Counted from the stretch's first letter, positions 1 through 9,052 are shown. The stretch is DNA of 64,000 nt from Pseudomonas faucium (GCF_021602585.1 NZ_BQIP01000001.1:434001-498000); one strand, 5' to 3'. A program made the numbers and translations. Notes: generated by a model from the letters alone, not told the origin.

Positions 1-301
1 CGGCTGTGATCCGCATCGTCCCTGAGGGGTGTTGCCCAAATTCGGTCAGGGCACCAAGGTGACCATCGATTTGATCCAATAGCGGCGCGATATCATGAAG
101 CAGTTTTTCCCCTGCCTCCGTCCGCGTGACGCTCCTGGTGGTGCGGGTGAGGAGCCGAACACCGAGACGCTCCTCAAGGCCCCTTACTGTCTGGCTGACG
201 GCTGAAGGTGACACACCCAATCGTGCCGCTGCCCGGGTGAAATTACTTTCCCTGGCGACAGCCACAAAGACCACCAGATCACTCAGATTGTCTGCTTTCA
301 T
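1..301 (-). CDS. LysR-family regulator, N-terminal part (cut by window edge)
   Basis: About 100 residues are visible, starting MKADNLSDLVVFVAVARESN and running off the left edge. They form the winged helix-turn-helix of a LysR-type regulator: FTRAAARLGVSPSAVSQ is the helix-turn-helix, and RLGVRLLTRTTRSV with TEAGEKLL is the usual wing and linker. The effector domain is outside the window. The gene is divergent from the cupin operon that starts 103 bp away, the usual layout for a LysR protein controlling its neighbours, so it probably regulates that operon (inference). Confidence 0.9.
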   Translation of the reverse strand, partial: MKADNLSDLVVFVAVARESNFTRAAARLGVSPSAVSQTVRGLEERLGVRLLTRTTRSVTRTEAGEKLLHDIAPLLDQIDGHLGALTEFGQHPSGTMRITA

Positions 302-404
302 TGTTAAGCCCAGCTTCAAACCGAATTCTTGATTTTGCTAATACTCGAATTAAAGCGCGGTCGCTACAGTTGTCTCAATTACATTTTTGAGAGGCTGAAA
401 CACC

Positions 405-848
405 ATGGCGGACAACAACCTTTCCAGCGTGGCCATGCAAATCCACCGTGCCGGCTCGGCCAATGCGATCCCGGGGCCTGCTGAATGGTTCACGGGGCGA
501 GTACGCATCGACCGCGCTTTCACAGCCCCTGCCCCCGCTAGAGTTGGCGTTGCGGTGGTCAACTTCGAGCCAGGTGCTCGTACCCACTGGCACACTCATC
601 CTCTGGGCCAAGCCTTGCTAGTGACCGATGGGGTCGGCTGGACGCAATGTGAAGATGGCCCGAAGACCGAGATCCGCGCAGGTGATCTGATCTGGTGCAA
701 CTGCGGACGCCGGCACTGGCATGGCGCGACCGATACTACGGCTATGCAGCATGTCGCGATCAATGAGTATATGGATGGCAAGGCCGTCGATTGGCTGGAG
801 CCAGTGACTGACGTTGTCTACCTGAGTGGCCCGCTGGAAAAAGGCTGA
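405..848 (+). CDS. cupin protein, (R)-mandelonitrile lyase-like
   Basis: A single-domain cupin of 147 residues. Motif 1 is WHTHPLGQ (His63, His65, Gln69) and motif 2 includes HWHG (His104, His106), a metal-binding set of the small manganese cupin type. The pattern PAEWFTGRVRID, FEPGARTHWHTHP and GKAVDWLEPV strongly recalls the bacterial hydroxynitrile lyase cupins, but most relatives have no proven substrate, so the enzyme activity is a family inference. A GAGG ribosome site lies 10 bases before the ATG. It is followed after 48 bases by a paralogue and then by a carboxymuconolactone-decarboxylase-like gene, in one apparent operon opposite a LysR gene. Confidence 0.88.
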   Translation: MADNNLSSVAMQIHRAGSANAIPGPAEWFTGRVRIDRAFTAPAPARVGVAVVNFEPGARTHWHTHPLGQALLVTDGVGWTQCEDGPKTEIRAGDLIWCNCGRRHWHGATDTTAMQHVAINEYMDGKAVDWLEPVTDVVYLSGPLEKG

Positions 849-896
849 GCTGAGGTCACGTGCTACCCAAGATCTCTGACCATGAGGGTTTTCAAC

Positions 897-1394
897 ATGA
901 ATGCTCACCCCATTACAGCTGCGATATGCCTCTCTGCTTTGCAACTCGCATCGAGCGAAGCAGCTGAAAATGCCTCACCCCGCCAACAGGAAATAACCAG
1001 AGCGGGTAAACAGGCCTCTATGGTTGGCCCCTCTCAATTCTTCACCGGTGACGTGCGGATTGATCCGGTGTGGCCTGCGGACTCGGGTATTAGCGCCTCG
1101 GGAAGCTTCGTGACATTCGAGCCGGGGGCACGTTCTGCATGGCATACCCATCCTGCTGGCCAGCAGCTGGTGGTCACTTCGGGGGTAGGCCTGACTCAAC
1201 AATGGGGCGGCCTTATCCAGGAGGTTCGTCCTGGGGATGTCGTGTGGTGCCCTCCAGGCATTAAGCATTGGCATGGAGCTGCCCCCACAACGAGCATGAC
1301 GCACCTTGCTGTTACAGCGACAGCTGAAGGCAAAAATGTCCACTGGTTGGAGAAAGTGACCGATGAACAATACAGCGGGCCGCGTGCTAAGTAA
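897..1394 (+). CDS. second cupin, (R)-mandelonitrile lyase-like, with exported-type N-terminus
   Basis: A 165-residue paralogue of the preceding cupin: it repeats the WHTHPAGQ metal motif and the HWHGAAP motif. Unlike its neighbour it begins with a short hydrophobic stretch (ITAAICLSALQLASSEAA) that could be a signal peptide, so the two copies may act in different compartments (inference). The ATG at 897 is preferred over 882 because GAGGG stands 8 bases before it. Its last 32 bases overlap the start of the next gene, which suggests translational coupling. Confidence 0.82.
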   Translation: MNAHPITAAICLSALQLASSEAAENASPRQQEITRAGKQASMVGPSQFFTGDVRIDPVWPADSGISASGSFVTFEPGARSAWHTHPAGQQLVVTSGVGLTQQWGGLIQEVRPGDVVWCPPGIKHWHGAAPTTSMTHLAVTATAEGKNVHWLEKVTDEQYSGPRAK

Positions 1395-2160
1395 GTGGAT
1401 CAATGCCGGGATAGCAACCACAATCATGATTGGACTAGGCGCTACGGAGATGGCCTCGTCTGATCCCTTCGGAACGGGCAATGTCATGAGCCACCCCATT
1501 TCATCCCAATCAAATTCCAAGTCGCTGAGCGAGCAACAACAAGCGGTTGTCGTCGTAGCCGCGCTTGCTGCCATTGGTGACTTGCCCCGCTTGAACACTG
1601 CTCTGGATCAGGCCTTGGATTTGAAACTAACGGTCAGCGAACTGCGTGAGGTGCTTGTACAACTCTACGCCTATGCCGGCTTCCCCCGATCTCTGAACGC
1701 GCTGACGGAGCTGATGCAGGTGCTGGAATCACGCAAACAGCGCGGCATCTTTGACGATCCAGGTCGCGAACCTAGCCGTCCAATACCTCAAGGTGACGCC
1801 CTGCTGGCCGCAGGTACCGTTAACCAGACAAAGTTGTCGGGTTCACCGGTTGAGGGGCCCCTGTTCGATTTTGCCCCGATAGCTAACCAATACCTCCGCA
1901 CTCACCTGTTTGGTGACATATTCGAACGAGATACCTTGGATTGGAAGACGCGTGAGCTGGCCACAGTGGGAATGCTTTCCGCGCTTGCGGGGGTAGAGCC
2001 ACAGCTTCAGGCACACATGCGAATCAGCACAAATACAGGAGTCACGACTCCGCAGCTACGCCATCTCTGTCAAACCTTGAGTCACCGTGTGGACACTCAG
2101 ACCGGTGATCGAGCTGCAAATGCTCTAGAAAAACACGTGGCAAGCACTGCCAAGGGATGA
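1363..2160 (+). CDS. carboxymuconolactone decarboxylase-family protein, two CMD domains
   Basis: 265 residues. After a hydrophobic N-terminus (residues 10-27, possible signal or anchor) there are two copies of the AhpD/CMD fold, roughly residues 60-125 and 170-260; the second has TLDWKTRELATVGMLSAL, a typical CMD segment. The family covers gamma-carboxymuconolactone decarboxylases and peroxidase-like proteins. No CxxC pair is visible in either domain, which argues against an AhpD-type thiol peroxidase. Its first 32 bases overlap the cupin gene. Cupin plus CMD neighbours are common in oxidative or aromatic catabolism operons; the substrate is unknown. Confidence 0.82.
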   Translation: MNNTAGRVLSKWINAGIATTIMIGLGATEMASSDPFGTGNVMSHPISSQSNSKSLSEQQQAVVVVAALAAIGDLPRLNTALDQALDLKLTVSELREVLVQLYAYAGFPRSLNALTELMQVLESRKQRGIFDDPGREPSRPIPQGDALLAAGTVNQTKLSGSPVEGPLFDFAPIANQYLRTHLFGDIFERDTLDWKTRELATVGMLSALAGVEPQLQAHMRISTNTGVTTPQLRHLCQTLSHRVDTQTGDRAANALEKHVASTAKG

Positions 2161-2378
2161 TTAGCCGTGGACAGATGATCATCTGTGGCACGCTCTGGGT
2201 AATCAAAAGTGCCCTCCAGCTGAATCTCTTCACTCAGTTTCTGCAGATGAAGGTGATGCTCGCGAGCAACGCTATCAAGCGTTTCCTGATTCAGAAATGC
2301 AGGGCGTTGCCGAACCATCTTGTGATCAAAGGCCCGAGCCGGCACTTTTTCTGGGGCTGCCCGAGTACCACGAGTCAT
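2097..2378 (-). CDS. possible small protein, antisense to the end of the CMD gene
   Basis: A 93-residue frame with a hydrophilic, protein-like composition up to about residue 70. It overlaps the last 64 bases of the converging CMD gene, and no convincing ribosome site precedes its ATG. No family recognised. It may be a remnant extended by chance into the neighbour. Confidence 0.3.
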   Translation of the reverse strand: MTRGTRAAPEKVPARAFDHKMVRQRPAFLNQETLDSVAREHHLHLQKLSEEIQLEGTFDYPERATDDHLSTANHPLAVLATCFSRAFAARSPV

Positions 2379-2485
2379 CTTGTTCGACTAATGGTTAAAC
2401 AGCTGGTGTCAGTGATGAATTTTTAGGTAGCAGAGCGCAACTTTTGCACCTTGCATGTTGGTGACCGATCTCGGAAGGCCGGTTG

Positions 2486-2665
2486 CTAATGGCCTTTCTC
2501 TGTGGGGCCGAGGGCTCGGATCTGATAGTCGGTAACGGTCTGAAAGCGATGCTCAGCCAACAGCCTGAGGCGCTCCAGCTCAGCTCCAACCACCCCTTGA
2601 GCCTGGGCCTGATGGTACAGCGTCAGGGCTTCCACGGCCTCCGGATACAGGGAGTGGTCAGGCAT
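2486..2665 (-). CDS. small hypothetical protein, 59 residues
   Basis: Begins MPDHSLYPEA and contains a likely helical segment, LERLRLLAEHRFQTV. AAGGTG lies a few bases before the ATG and supports this start. The composition looks like a real small soluble protein; I do not recognise the family. It reads in the same direction as the doubtful frame at 2097-2378. Confidence 0.45.
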   Translation of the reverse strand: MPDHSLYPEAVEALTLYHQAQAQGVVGAELERLRLLAEHRFQTVTDYQIRALGPTEKGH

Positions 2666-3465
2666 GAGCACCTTGATCAGATCTCGTTTTACGAACCAAA
2701 CGGTGGTTGCTAGCCCTTCGCCTCGATAGTGTTCACGGCTTGTTCACATGCAGTATGGGAGCGTTAGCTATCCCTGCGTGTGATAGAAGCTCCCTTGCCC
2801 GCCCCCAGCGGGCTTTCTTTTGCCCGCAAACTCTCTTCAGCTCGCATCAACAGTGCGCCCGACTACTTCCTATTCGCAGTACACCGTCCAGAGCTCATCA
2901 ATGGGCATCTTATACTTCTGGCTCATCAGCCCAGCGCATACCCCACAGCGGATCCATCGGAACGCTGGTCAGACGCGTTCCCCTTCCCACCTGGCATTCA
3001 CAGCATACCCATTAGCTTTCCACCTGTCCCCGTCTGAACAGCAGCGAACAGGTCGCCTTTGATATCGTTCCGCTGACCAGGGTCGAGCAACAGCACCTCA
3101 GACTTGCTGTAGCGAAAACCATCCCGGAATCCCATTCCACGCTCCGCTGAGCTGCTTTTGTCAGCAATCGCGTGTCACCAATTCTCATCGCGCCCCAGGT
3201 ATCGCTGTGTGCCAGTTCCCACCCGGGTCGAATGTCGATAGCCGCGAGGTGGGCGAAAAGACGACGCTCGATACCTCAGTTATCTCCAGCGTCGCATTTC
3301 TGAAGATTCCAGTTGGCGTCCCCTATCTAAACCCTGTCGCTTCAAATTTGATAATCCTTGCCACCTAACCTACACCCAAAGGAGTTCGCGAGTCGCTCAG
3401 TCCAGAAGTCGTGCGAGCCGTCTCGTCGATGTCAGCCAATGAGACATGCCCGAGGTATACACAAT
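2666..3465. other. gene-poor stretch, no supported gene
   Basis: About 800 bases with only short frames of unconvincing composition on either strand. It contains one terminator-like hairpin near 2800. It looks like decayed accessory DNA. Confidence 0.5.
2797..2821 (+). terminator. rho-independent terminator-like hairpin
   Basis: Stem GCCCGC, loop CCCCA, stem GCGGGC, then TTTCTTTT. The form is good for the plus strand, but no intact plus-strand gene lies directly upstream, so it may be left over from a lost gene. Confidence 0.6.
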
Positions 3466-3972
3466 ATGGCTACTAATCGGTTCGGCAGGATTTTGATTTT
3501 CAGCGTTTTCAGTATGGCCGGTGCCATGGCTCATGCCGCTCAGGCTGGCGGAGGCGGCTGCGGCTGGGGGAACATGGTCTTTGATGGAAAAAGGGGGCTT
3601 GCGCCTCATTTGCTGGCCACCACGACTAATGGCACTTCCGGCAACGCTACCTTCGGCCTTACTTCTGGCACCAATGGTTGCGACTCAAGCGTAAGGCTCG
3701 GCTATGGAGGCCGCTCGTGGTTGGCAATGAATGGAATGCTCGATTCTGTTGCCGAAGATATGGCCCAAGGCCGTGGCGAGGCCCTGGAGGCTTATGCGAC
3801 TTTACTGGGTATAGAACGGGACGACCGAGCGCATTTTGCCGAAGTCGCTCGTGCTAATTTCACCACTATTTTCTCTGCCCCGGATGTTACGGGGGAGCAA
3901 GTTCTATCCGCGACATTGGATGTTATGAGTCGCGACCAGCAACTGGCGCGTTATGTAAAACAGCCAAGTTGA
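3466..3972 (+). CDS. DUF3015-family exported protein
   Basis: 168 residues from the ATG at 3466, chosen because GAGG precedes it and because it gives a clean signal peptide (basic MATNRFGR, hydrophobic core, cleavage near AMAHAAQA). After cleavage comes GGGGCGWGNMVFDGKRG and later GTNGCDSS, the paired-cysteine pattern of the DUF3015 family. These are periplasmic or outer-envelope proteins of unknown function. A strong hairpin follows the stop codon, so it seems to be transcribed alone. Confidence 0.82.
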   Translation: MATNRFGRILIFSVFSMAGAMAHAAQAGGGGCGWGNMVFDGKRGLAPHLLATTTNGTSGNATFGLTSGTNGCDSSVRLGYGGRSWLAMNGMLDSVAEDMAQGRGEALEAYATLLGIERDDRAHFAEVARANFTTIFSAPDVTGEQVLSATLDVMSRDQQLARYVKQPS

Positions 3973-3987
3973 ATACCTTAAGCGTGG

Positions 3988-4019
3988 ATTGGAAAGCCCT
4001 TCCTTAAGGGTTTTCCAAT
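3988..4019 (+). terminator. hairpin after the DUF3015 gene
   Basis: Near-perfect inverted repeat with outer arms ATTGGAAA and TTTCCAAT and inner arms CCTT and AAGG. It starts 16 bases after the stop codon. There is a TTTT run inside the right arm but no long T tail. Confidence 0.6.
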
Positions 4020-4112
4020 GCGCTACACAGTGCTAGTCGTGGAACTTTAGTCATCTTCGCGACGGTAACGAGGATGTTAGGTCACGAAAACTCTCAATGG
4101 AAGGTGCTAATT

Positions 4113-4625
4113 ATGAGCTCAGTGATACACAAGATCAAACATGAATTCATGAAAGTACTGCCGCCGACCCTGTACTTTTTTATTATACTGCATATTGTCG
4201 CCCTTATCCGTGGACTAATGATTAAAGGATCGGGTGTTGACCTGCCGGTTTCGGCCTCGGTGCTGATCGCGTCCATGATTCTCGGCAAGTCGGTATTGGT
4301 AGCCGACATGCTACCTTTCATCAACCGTTTCCCCGATAAACCGCTGATCTGGAACGTCACCTGGAAAACTCTAATGTATGCAGTAGTAGCACTTATTGTT
4401 CATTACCTTGAGCGCTTATATGACTACTGGAAGGAGGCGCCCAGCTTTATGGATGCCAACTCACTACTGTGGAGTTCAATGAACTGGCCGCGCTTTTGGG
4501 CGGTGCAGATTCTGCTCATCACCTTGATTTTCATGTATTGCATCATCGCCGAGTTGGCACGTGTTATTGGACGCGATCGACTGAAGGTAATGTTCATAGG
4601 CCCTCTCCCGCCAATGCAACGTTAA
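4113..4625 (+). CDS. hypothetical inner-membrane protein
   Basis: 170 residues from the ATG at 4113, which has GGAAGG 7 bases upstream. About four membrane segments are visible: around residues 16-34, 46-66, 82-100 and 128-152. A short hydrophilic loop with YLERLYDYWKEAPS lies before the last segment. I do not recognise the family. It stands alone between a terminator-like hairpin and the converging AraC fragment. Confidence 0.7.
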   Translation: MSSVIHKIKHEFMKVLPPTLYFFIILHIVALIRGLMIKGSGVDLPVSASVLIASMILGKSVLVADMLPFINRFPDKPLIWNVTWKTLMYAVVALIVHYLERLYDYWKEAPSFMDANSLLWSSMNWPRFWAVQILLITLIFMYCIIAELARVIGRDRLKVMFIGPLPPMQR

Positions 4626-4741
4626 AGCTTCCTAGACGATGCTGATTTCCCCGGTGGCCGTGGCCAATCCCAACAGGGCTGATCGTCAGCTTCGGATCCA
4701 TAGTGCGTTGGTAAAGAGCAGCTATCGACTCCAGTGGACGT

Positions 4742-5251
4742 TCAGCTCTTTAATCGGAGCCGGTGCTCAAGCGGAGAAATCCCAAACCAACGCTGGTGAG
4801 CACGGCAAAATGAGGTAACACGGAGATAGCCCAATTCTCTGGCGATCTCACTAATCGTCAATTCAGACTCACAAAGAAGCAACCTTGCCCGGGAACGTCT
4901 AACATTAGTCACGCATTCCTCGTACTCAAGCCCGAGTTTTGCCAAATGCCTCTGAAGAGTCCTAGGGTGAATACTTAATCGATCTGCAACAAGTATTAAA
5001 GTGCAGCGATTTTCCGAAAGTAGGTTATTGATACAACCTATAACCTTTTGACTCAGCGAATTCTCGGGCGAAAAATCTAAACCGATCCCGTCGAGCGGAC
5101 GAATCGCCAAATCTGGCGGAGCATAAGTGACGATCTCAGACCTATCTGTAAGCAATTTACACACCGGTAAGACTCCTAGTCGCCGTGGTGCGATCTCATC
5201 CTGGAATTTATCTTTGACAGTAAAGACAGGATTTTTGAGAATGTCACTCAT
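4742..5251 (-). pseudogene. AraC-family regulator, C-terminal remnant
   Basis: 169 residues that match only the C-terminal half of an AraC regulator with an arabinose-binding-type N-terminus (normally about 330 residues). Two helix-turn-helix motifs are intact: VADRLSIHPRTLQRHLAKLG and ISEIARELGYLRVTSFCRAH, ending with the family-typical WFGISPLEHR. An in-frame TGA stands six codons before the apparent ATG, and the sequence beyond belongs to a truncated MFS gene. The ligand-binding half therefore appears to be deleted. Confidence 0.7.
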
Positions 5252-5256
5252 ATGGA

Positions 5257-5982
5257 ATGCAAGCGGTCATTTCGGCGGGCCTCGCTGTGTCGATAGCTAC
5301 CATCCGCAATCGACCACCCGGCTTTGCACAAAGCTACGCTCACAGAACGCCTATTCGCAATTGCCCTTTCGCTGAGCTCGTGCGCGACTACATGCGCCCG
5401 CTCACCAAGGTCATGATGATCTCCCTGGTGCAGAACATCGGCACCTACATCGGCACCGTTTTCATCGCAGCGTACTTCAGCTCAATCCTCGGCTACTCGA
5501 AGGGACAGGCTTCCACCATCGTTCTGGTGGCTGTCAGCTTTGCAGCCCTGATGATTCCGTTAGCAGGTCACCTCGGGTCGATCATTGGCAGTAAAGCCGT
5601 GCTCCACCTTGCTTATCTCGGCTACGCCGTTCTTTCCGTTCCATCGTTCCTGCTGATGCAGCAAGGCCAGGTAAGCATGGCCATGGCCGGTCTGGCCTTG
5701 GGAATGATTCCTTACGCGCTTTGCCTGGCCGGCACCTACTCGGTCATGCCTGAGTTCTTCCCTACCCACGTTCGCCACACCGGGGTCGCCTTTGGCCACA
5801 GCGTCGGTGCCGTTATCGGCGGCGGCATTGGGCCTTTCATGGCGACCTGGCTGATCGGCGCCACCGGCAACCAGACGGCTCCCGCTTTCATCCTGAGCGG
5901 TGCCGGAGTTCTGGGCCTGATCGTGCTGTGGACTGTCCGCAGCCAAGCAGCTGCCGACGACAAAAAACATCAATTCGCCTGA
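5257..5982 (+). pseudogene. MFS transporter (metabolite:H+ symporter type), C-terminal remnant
   Basis: 241 codons, of which the part from about residue 46 (RPLTKVMMISLVQNIGTYIG) is the second half of an MHS-type major facilitator: six membrane segments with FFPTHVRHTGVAFG, a typical loop of this family. The first six helices are missing and the leading 40 codons do not look like transporter. The fragment sits head to head with the AraC remnant and 10 bases before a D-2-hydroxyacid dehydrogenase gene it probably once served. Confidence 0.7.
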
Positions 5983-5992
5983 GTACAACCGC

Positions 5993-6967
5993 ATGCCTCT
6001 CATCTACGTCACCAGCCCCATTCACGAAACAATCCTCAGCCGACTTTCGGATGTCGGGGAGATGCGTCTCGGCTACGGCCCTAATGCCGTTGGGTATGAA
6101 GAAATCCGTAATCAGGTGGATGCCGTGTTTTTGCGTGGCGGCCACATCAGCGCTGAAATGATCGCTGCCTCGCCCAAGCTGCGGATTGTTGCTCGCCATG
6201 GCGCCGGCTATGACAACGTCGACTACAAAGCAGCCGCCGACCACGGGGTTTGGGTCACGAACACTCCAGGTGCAAACCAGCGCAGCGTGATTGAGCATGT
6301 CTTCGCGTTGCTCTTGTCGCTGTGCCGCAAGCTGCAGCTGGCATCCGAACAAACCCGCAATCGGGTCTGGACAGAAGACCGCCTTTCGCTGACCGGTATC
6401 GAACTCGAAGGACGCACTTTGGGCCTTGTGGGGTTCGGCAACATCGGCTCCAGCGTTGCACCTGTTGCTGAAGCCTTCGGCATGAAAGTGATATTTACCG
6501 ACCCCGCCATCGACCCGAGCTCAGACAGCCGCTGGGTAGATTTCGACACCCTCCTGTCTACGGCTGATGTCGTGAGCCTGCATGTCCCTCTGCTGGAAAC
6601 CACTCGCAACCTGATCGGGGCACCTGAGTTCGCCAGAATGAAAGACGGCGCAGTGCTGATTAACACCAGTCGTGGTGGTGTTGTCGACGAGCAAGCACTG
6701 GTCGACGCCCTCAAAAGCGGAAAGCTGGCTGGCGCGGGGGCTGATGTACTCGCTGCCGAGAACATCGACATGATCAAGCCGTTCGACCATGCCACGCCGG
6801 ACATCGCGAACACGCCCAACCTGATCGTCACGGCCCACGTCGCCGGCCAGACCGATGAGTCGCTGATGCGCGTAGGCATGAGCGCACTGGAGGCGATTAC
6901 CGCCGTACTCAATGGCGAGGCACCTGCCCACCCAGTCAACCAGCCTGTGCCGAAATCGTACAGCTAA
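5993..6967 (+). CDS. D-2-hydroxyacid dehydrogenase
   Basis: 324 residues, full length for the D-isomer-specific 2-hydroxyacid dehydrogenase family. The NAD-binding motif is LGLVGFGNIGSSVAP, the catalytic arginine lies in NTSRGGVVDE, and the catalytic histidine is in TAHVAGQTDES. It would oxidise a D-2-hydroxyacid or reduce the 2-oxoacid with NAD(P)H in the cytoplasm; the substrate cannot be read from sequence. It starts 10 bases after the MFS remnant and lies 27 bases before an RraA-like aldolase gene. The three look like a small catabolic operon whose uptake gene has been lost. Confidence 0.88.
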   Translation: MPLIYVTSPIHETILSRLSDVGEMRLGYGPNAVGYEEIRNQVDAVFLRGGHISAEMIAASPKLRIVARHGAGYDNVDYKAAADHGVWVTNTPGANQRSVIEHVFALLLSLCRKLQLASEQTRNRVWTEDRLSLTGIELEGRTLGLVGFGNIGSSVAPVAEAFGMKVIFTDPAIDPSSDSRWVDFDTLLSTADVVSLHVPLLETTRNLIGAPEFARMKDGAVLINTSRGGVVDEQALVDALKSGKLAGAGADVLAAENIDMIKPFDHATPDIANTPNLIVTAHVAGQTDESLMRVGMSALEAITAVLNGEAPAHPVNQPVPKSYS

Positions 6968-6994
6968 GCCTTTTTCCGAAACTGGAGGTATCCA

Positions 6995-7633
6995 ATGTTC
7001 ATCAATGTATCCGATGAGTCGGTCAGCGTTAACGCCATTTGGGAGCGAGCTGACCTGGCGTTGATCGAGGAAATCTCGCACTACCCAGTGGCACTCATCG
7101 GCGACGTACTAAATCGCATGGGGATGATGGCTTCGGCTATTCGCCACACCGCTGGCAAATCTACGTTCTTCGGCACCATCTTGCCGCTGAACACTCGCGA
7201 GGGTGACAACCTCGCTATCCATCGTGCCTTGGACGAGGCGCAGCCAGGGGATGTGCTGGTCATCAACGGCAACAGTGAAGTGAACCGCTCCGTGTTCGGT
7301 GATCTGCTCGGTGAGATCTGCCTCGCGAAGAAAGTTGCAGCGGTCGTCATTGATGGCGCGGTACGTGACATTGAAGAACTCGATAGCATGGGGCTGCCTA
7401 TCTACGCCCGTGCAGTAAACCCAGCAGGCCCCTCAAAATGGGGCCCAGGCCAGGTCGGCGTTCCAGTCGCCTGCGGTAATGTCGTTTGCTATCCAGGTGA
7501 TGCCATTATCGGTGACCGCGATGGCATCATCGTAGTTGCTCGCAGCCTCCTGCCAAGCTTGGCCGAGAGGGTGAAACTCCAGGACGGCTACGAAAACAGC
7601 TTCCGCGAGAAAGTGCGGGCAAGCGTGCGCTAA
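6995..7633 (+). CDS. RraA-like / 4-hydroxy-4-methyl-2-oxoglutarate aldolase family protein
   Basis: 212 residues with the RraA/HMG-aldolase core: GDVLNRMG, then a glycine-rich GDLLGEICLAKKVAAVVIDG and DGAVRD with the conserved arginine-aspartate pair, and GDAIIGDRDGIIVV near the end. Family members are either metal-dependent pyruvate aldolases/oxaloacetate decarboxylases or RNase E inhibitors. Being next to a D-2-hydroxyacid dehydrogenase, with GGAGG before its ATG, favours an enzyme of catabolism. The substrate is unknown. Confidence 0.82.
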   Translation: MFINVSDESVSVNAIWERADLALIEEISHYPVALIGDVLNRMGMMASAIRHTAGKSTFFGTILPLNTREGDNLAIHRALDEAQPGDVLVINGNSEVNRSVFGDLLGEICLAKKVAAVVIDGAVRDIEELDSMGLPIYARAVNPAGPSKWGPGQVGVPVACGNVVCYPGDAIIGDRDGIIVVARSLLPSLAERVKLQDGYENSFREKVRASVR

Positions 7634-7649
7634 ACGCACATAGCCCTTC

Positions 7650-7704
7650 GTAGATAGCGGCCTCCCACGCCTCGGCATTTTCGCTCCGAGTGGCCGCTAT
7701 CTAC
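7650..7704. repeat. large inverted repeat after the RraA-like gene
   Basis: Arms of 13 perfect bases, GTAGATAGCGGCC and GGCCGCTATCTAC, enclose a 29-base loop that holds a second small stem (CTCGG/CCGAG). It begins 17 bases after the stop codon. It may act as a transcription end or be a REP-like unit; there is no T tail. Confidence 0.6.
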
Positions 7705-8168
7705 ACCCTCGGTCTCTGCTGAGTGAATCAGCTTTCGATAACGAGAAATTGCCCGGTCGATCCCGACACGATCTTATTTAGTTACCACATCAAACAGGTC
7801 GTAAACCACGCTCACCTGAGGGCGGTGAATCGCCCCCGGTTTTGTCGGCCTTGAGTGTCCACAAGGTCACTGAAATCCAGGCACTGATCATTGGCGCAGG
7901 AGGCCGATTGCTGACCAACGCCAGATGCCGCGATGGGTCGAAAGCGCCATCCACGACCGACAACATTGGCCCTTAGCGGATAATCAGCTCTGGCCTGGGT
8001 GGCTTTCGCCATGCCCATGCTCGTGGTGAAGTCGCTTCTAAAGAGCCTACTTTCGAGCATTGAGGTTCACGCTGAGTTCTGGAACTTCCCCAATGCCGAA
8101 TTGACAGCCACCCCCATAACGCTGCTACTCCGGCCTCACTAAATGCCCGTTAAAGCAACTTTGCTTGC
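7705..8168. other. gene-poor stretch
   Basis: No convincing gene on either strand. An 82-codon minus-strand frame exists at 7812-8060, but its composition is not persuasive and it has no ribosome site. Probably decayed DNA. Confidence 0.4.
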
Positions 8169-8498
8169 TCACACCGCAGCATTTCCTCGCGAGCCTTCTT
8201 TGGTCAGCTGAAGCATGCGTTTGTCGTTGTGCGACGCCACGCTATCCACCAGTCCCATTTCTACCGATTGCCACAACGGTATGCTCAGCACCCGCTTGGT
8301 CACGCCGAGCAGTGCCAGCAGTTGTATGGCGTTGAGGTTCGGGTACCGGGCTATGAACAAGACGATCCTCTGATGCACCCCGCCCCGACGCGCGACATCC
8401 TGAACGCTGATGTGAACTTCCATAAATGGATGACCTGACGGATTGAAGTCGGTTCCGACCGCTACATCGACAGATCGAATTTCTAGCGGCTTTGACAT
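8169..8498 (-). pseudogene. MarR-family regulator remnant
   Basis: 109 codons. Residues about 43-100 resemble the winged helix of MarR proteins: RIVLFIARYPNLNAIQLLAL, then LGVTKRVLSIPLWQSVEMGL, then SHNDKRMLQLTKEG for the wing. The N-terminal part matches nothing expected and the C-terminal dimer helices are absent, so this is best read as a degraded gene. A diverged similar stretch lies at about 10223-10270. Confidence 0.5.
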
Positions 8499-8815
8499 TT
8501 CTCGAAGCGTTTGAAAGCTCCGGAGTAGATGAAACGAGCTAGGCTTGCAGCATGGAGATGTGACTAGGGTAAGGATGCGTCATCGAGGAGCAGTATTTCG
8601 GGCTTAGGCAGATCGGAGCTCGGATAGATATCCAAGTAGGGTTTTCATTGGACTCTATGAGCTACTTGGCTTGGCCCGTATTGAGGAGGCCTACTCAAAG
8701 CGGGGAAACAGTAACTTGAGCAATGGTGTGGGGCGCTAGCAGAGGTCGGACACTCGCTGAAACAGGCTACAAAAGCAGCAAAGTAGGCACTGCTTAGATC
8801 GACGGAGGGACTCTC
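8499..8815. other. intergenic, nothing recognised
   Basis: About 317 bases without a supported gene or clear repeat, apart from the ribosome site GGAGGG just before the next gene. Confidence 0.5.
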
Positions 8816-9052
8816 ATGATAGATCCGATCATGCAGCTGGACGCTGAGTTCGAGCGGCTGGGTCAGATCGCCGACGAGCTCGAACGCCAAGTAGCTATCT
8901 GCCCTGTTACTCGGCCAATGCTGATCGCGTGGCTAACGGAGTGGGCACCAGGCCCTGACGGACAGGCAGAATTGAAGCGGGAGCTCCCCCACCTTCCCCA
9001 AGCGTTGAAGTTGGCATATGCAGCGTGGATTCATCACGGTGGAGGTCGCTGA
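8816..9052 (+). CDS. small hypothetical protein, 78 residues
   Basis: Begins MIDPIMQLDAEFERLGQIAD and is mostly helical in character, with an acidic first half. GGAGGG stands 8 bases before the ATG, a strong start signal that supports it as a real gene. The family is not recognised. It converges on the gene at 9090-9380. Confidence 0.55.
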   Translation: MIDPIMQLDAEFERLGQIADELERQVAICPVTRPMLIAWLTEWAPGPDGQAELKRELPHLPQALKLAYAAWIHHGGGR

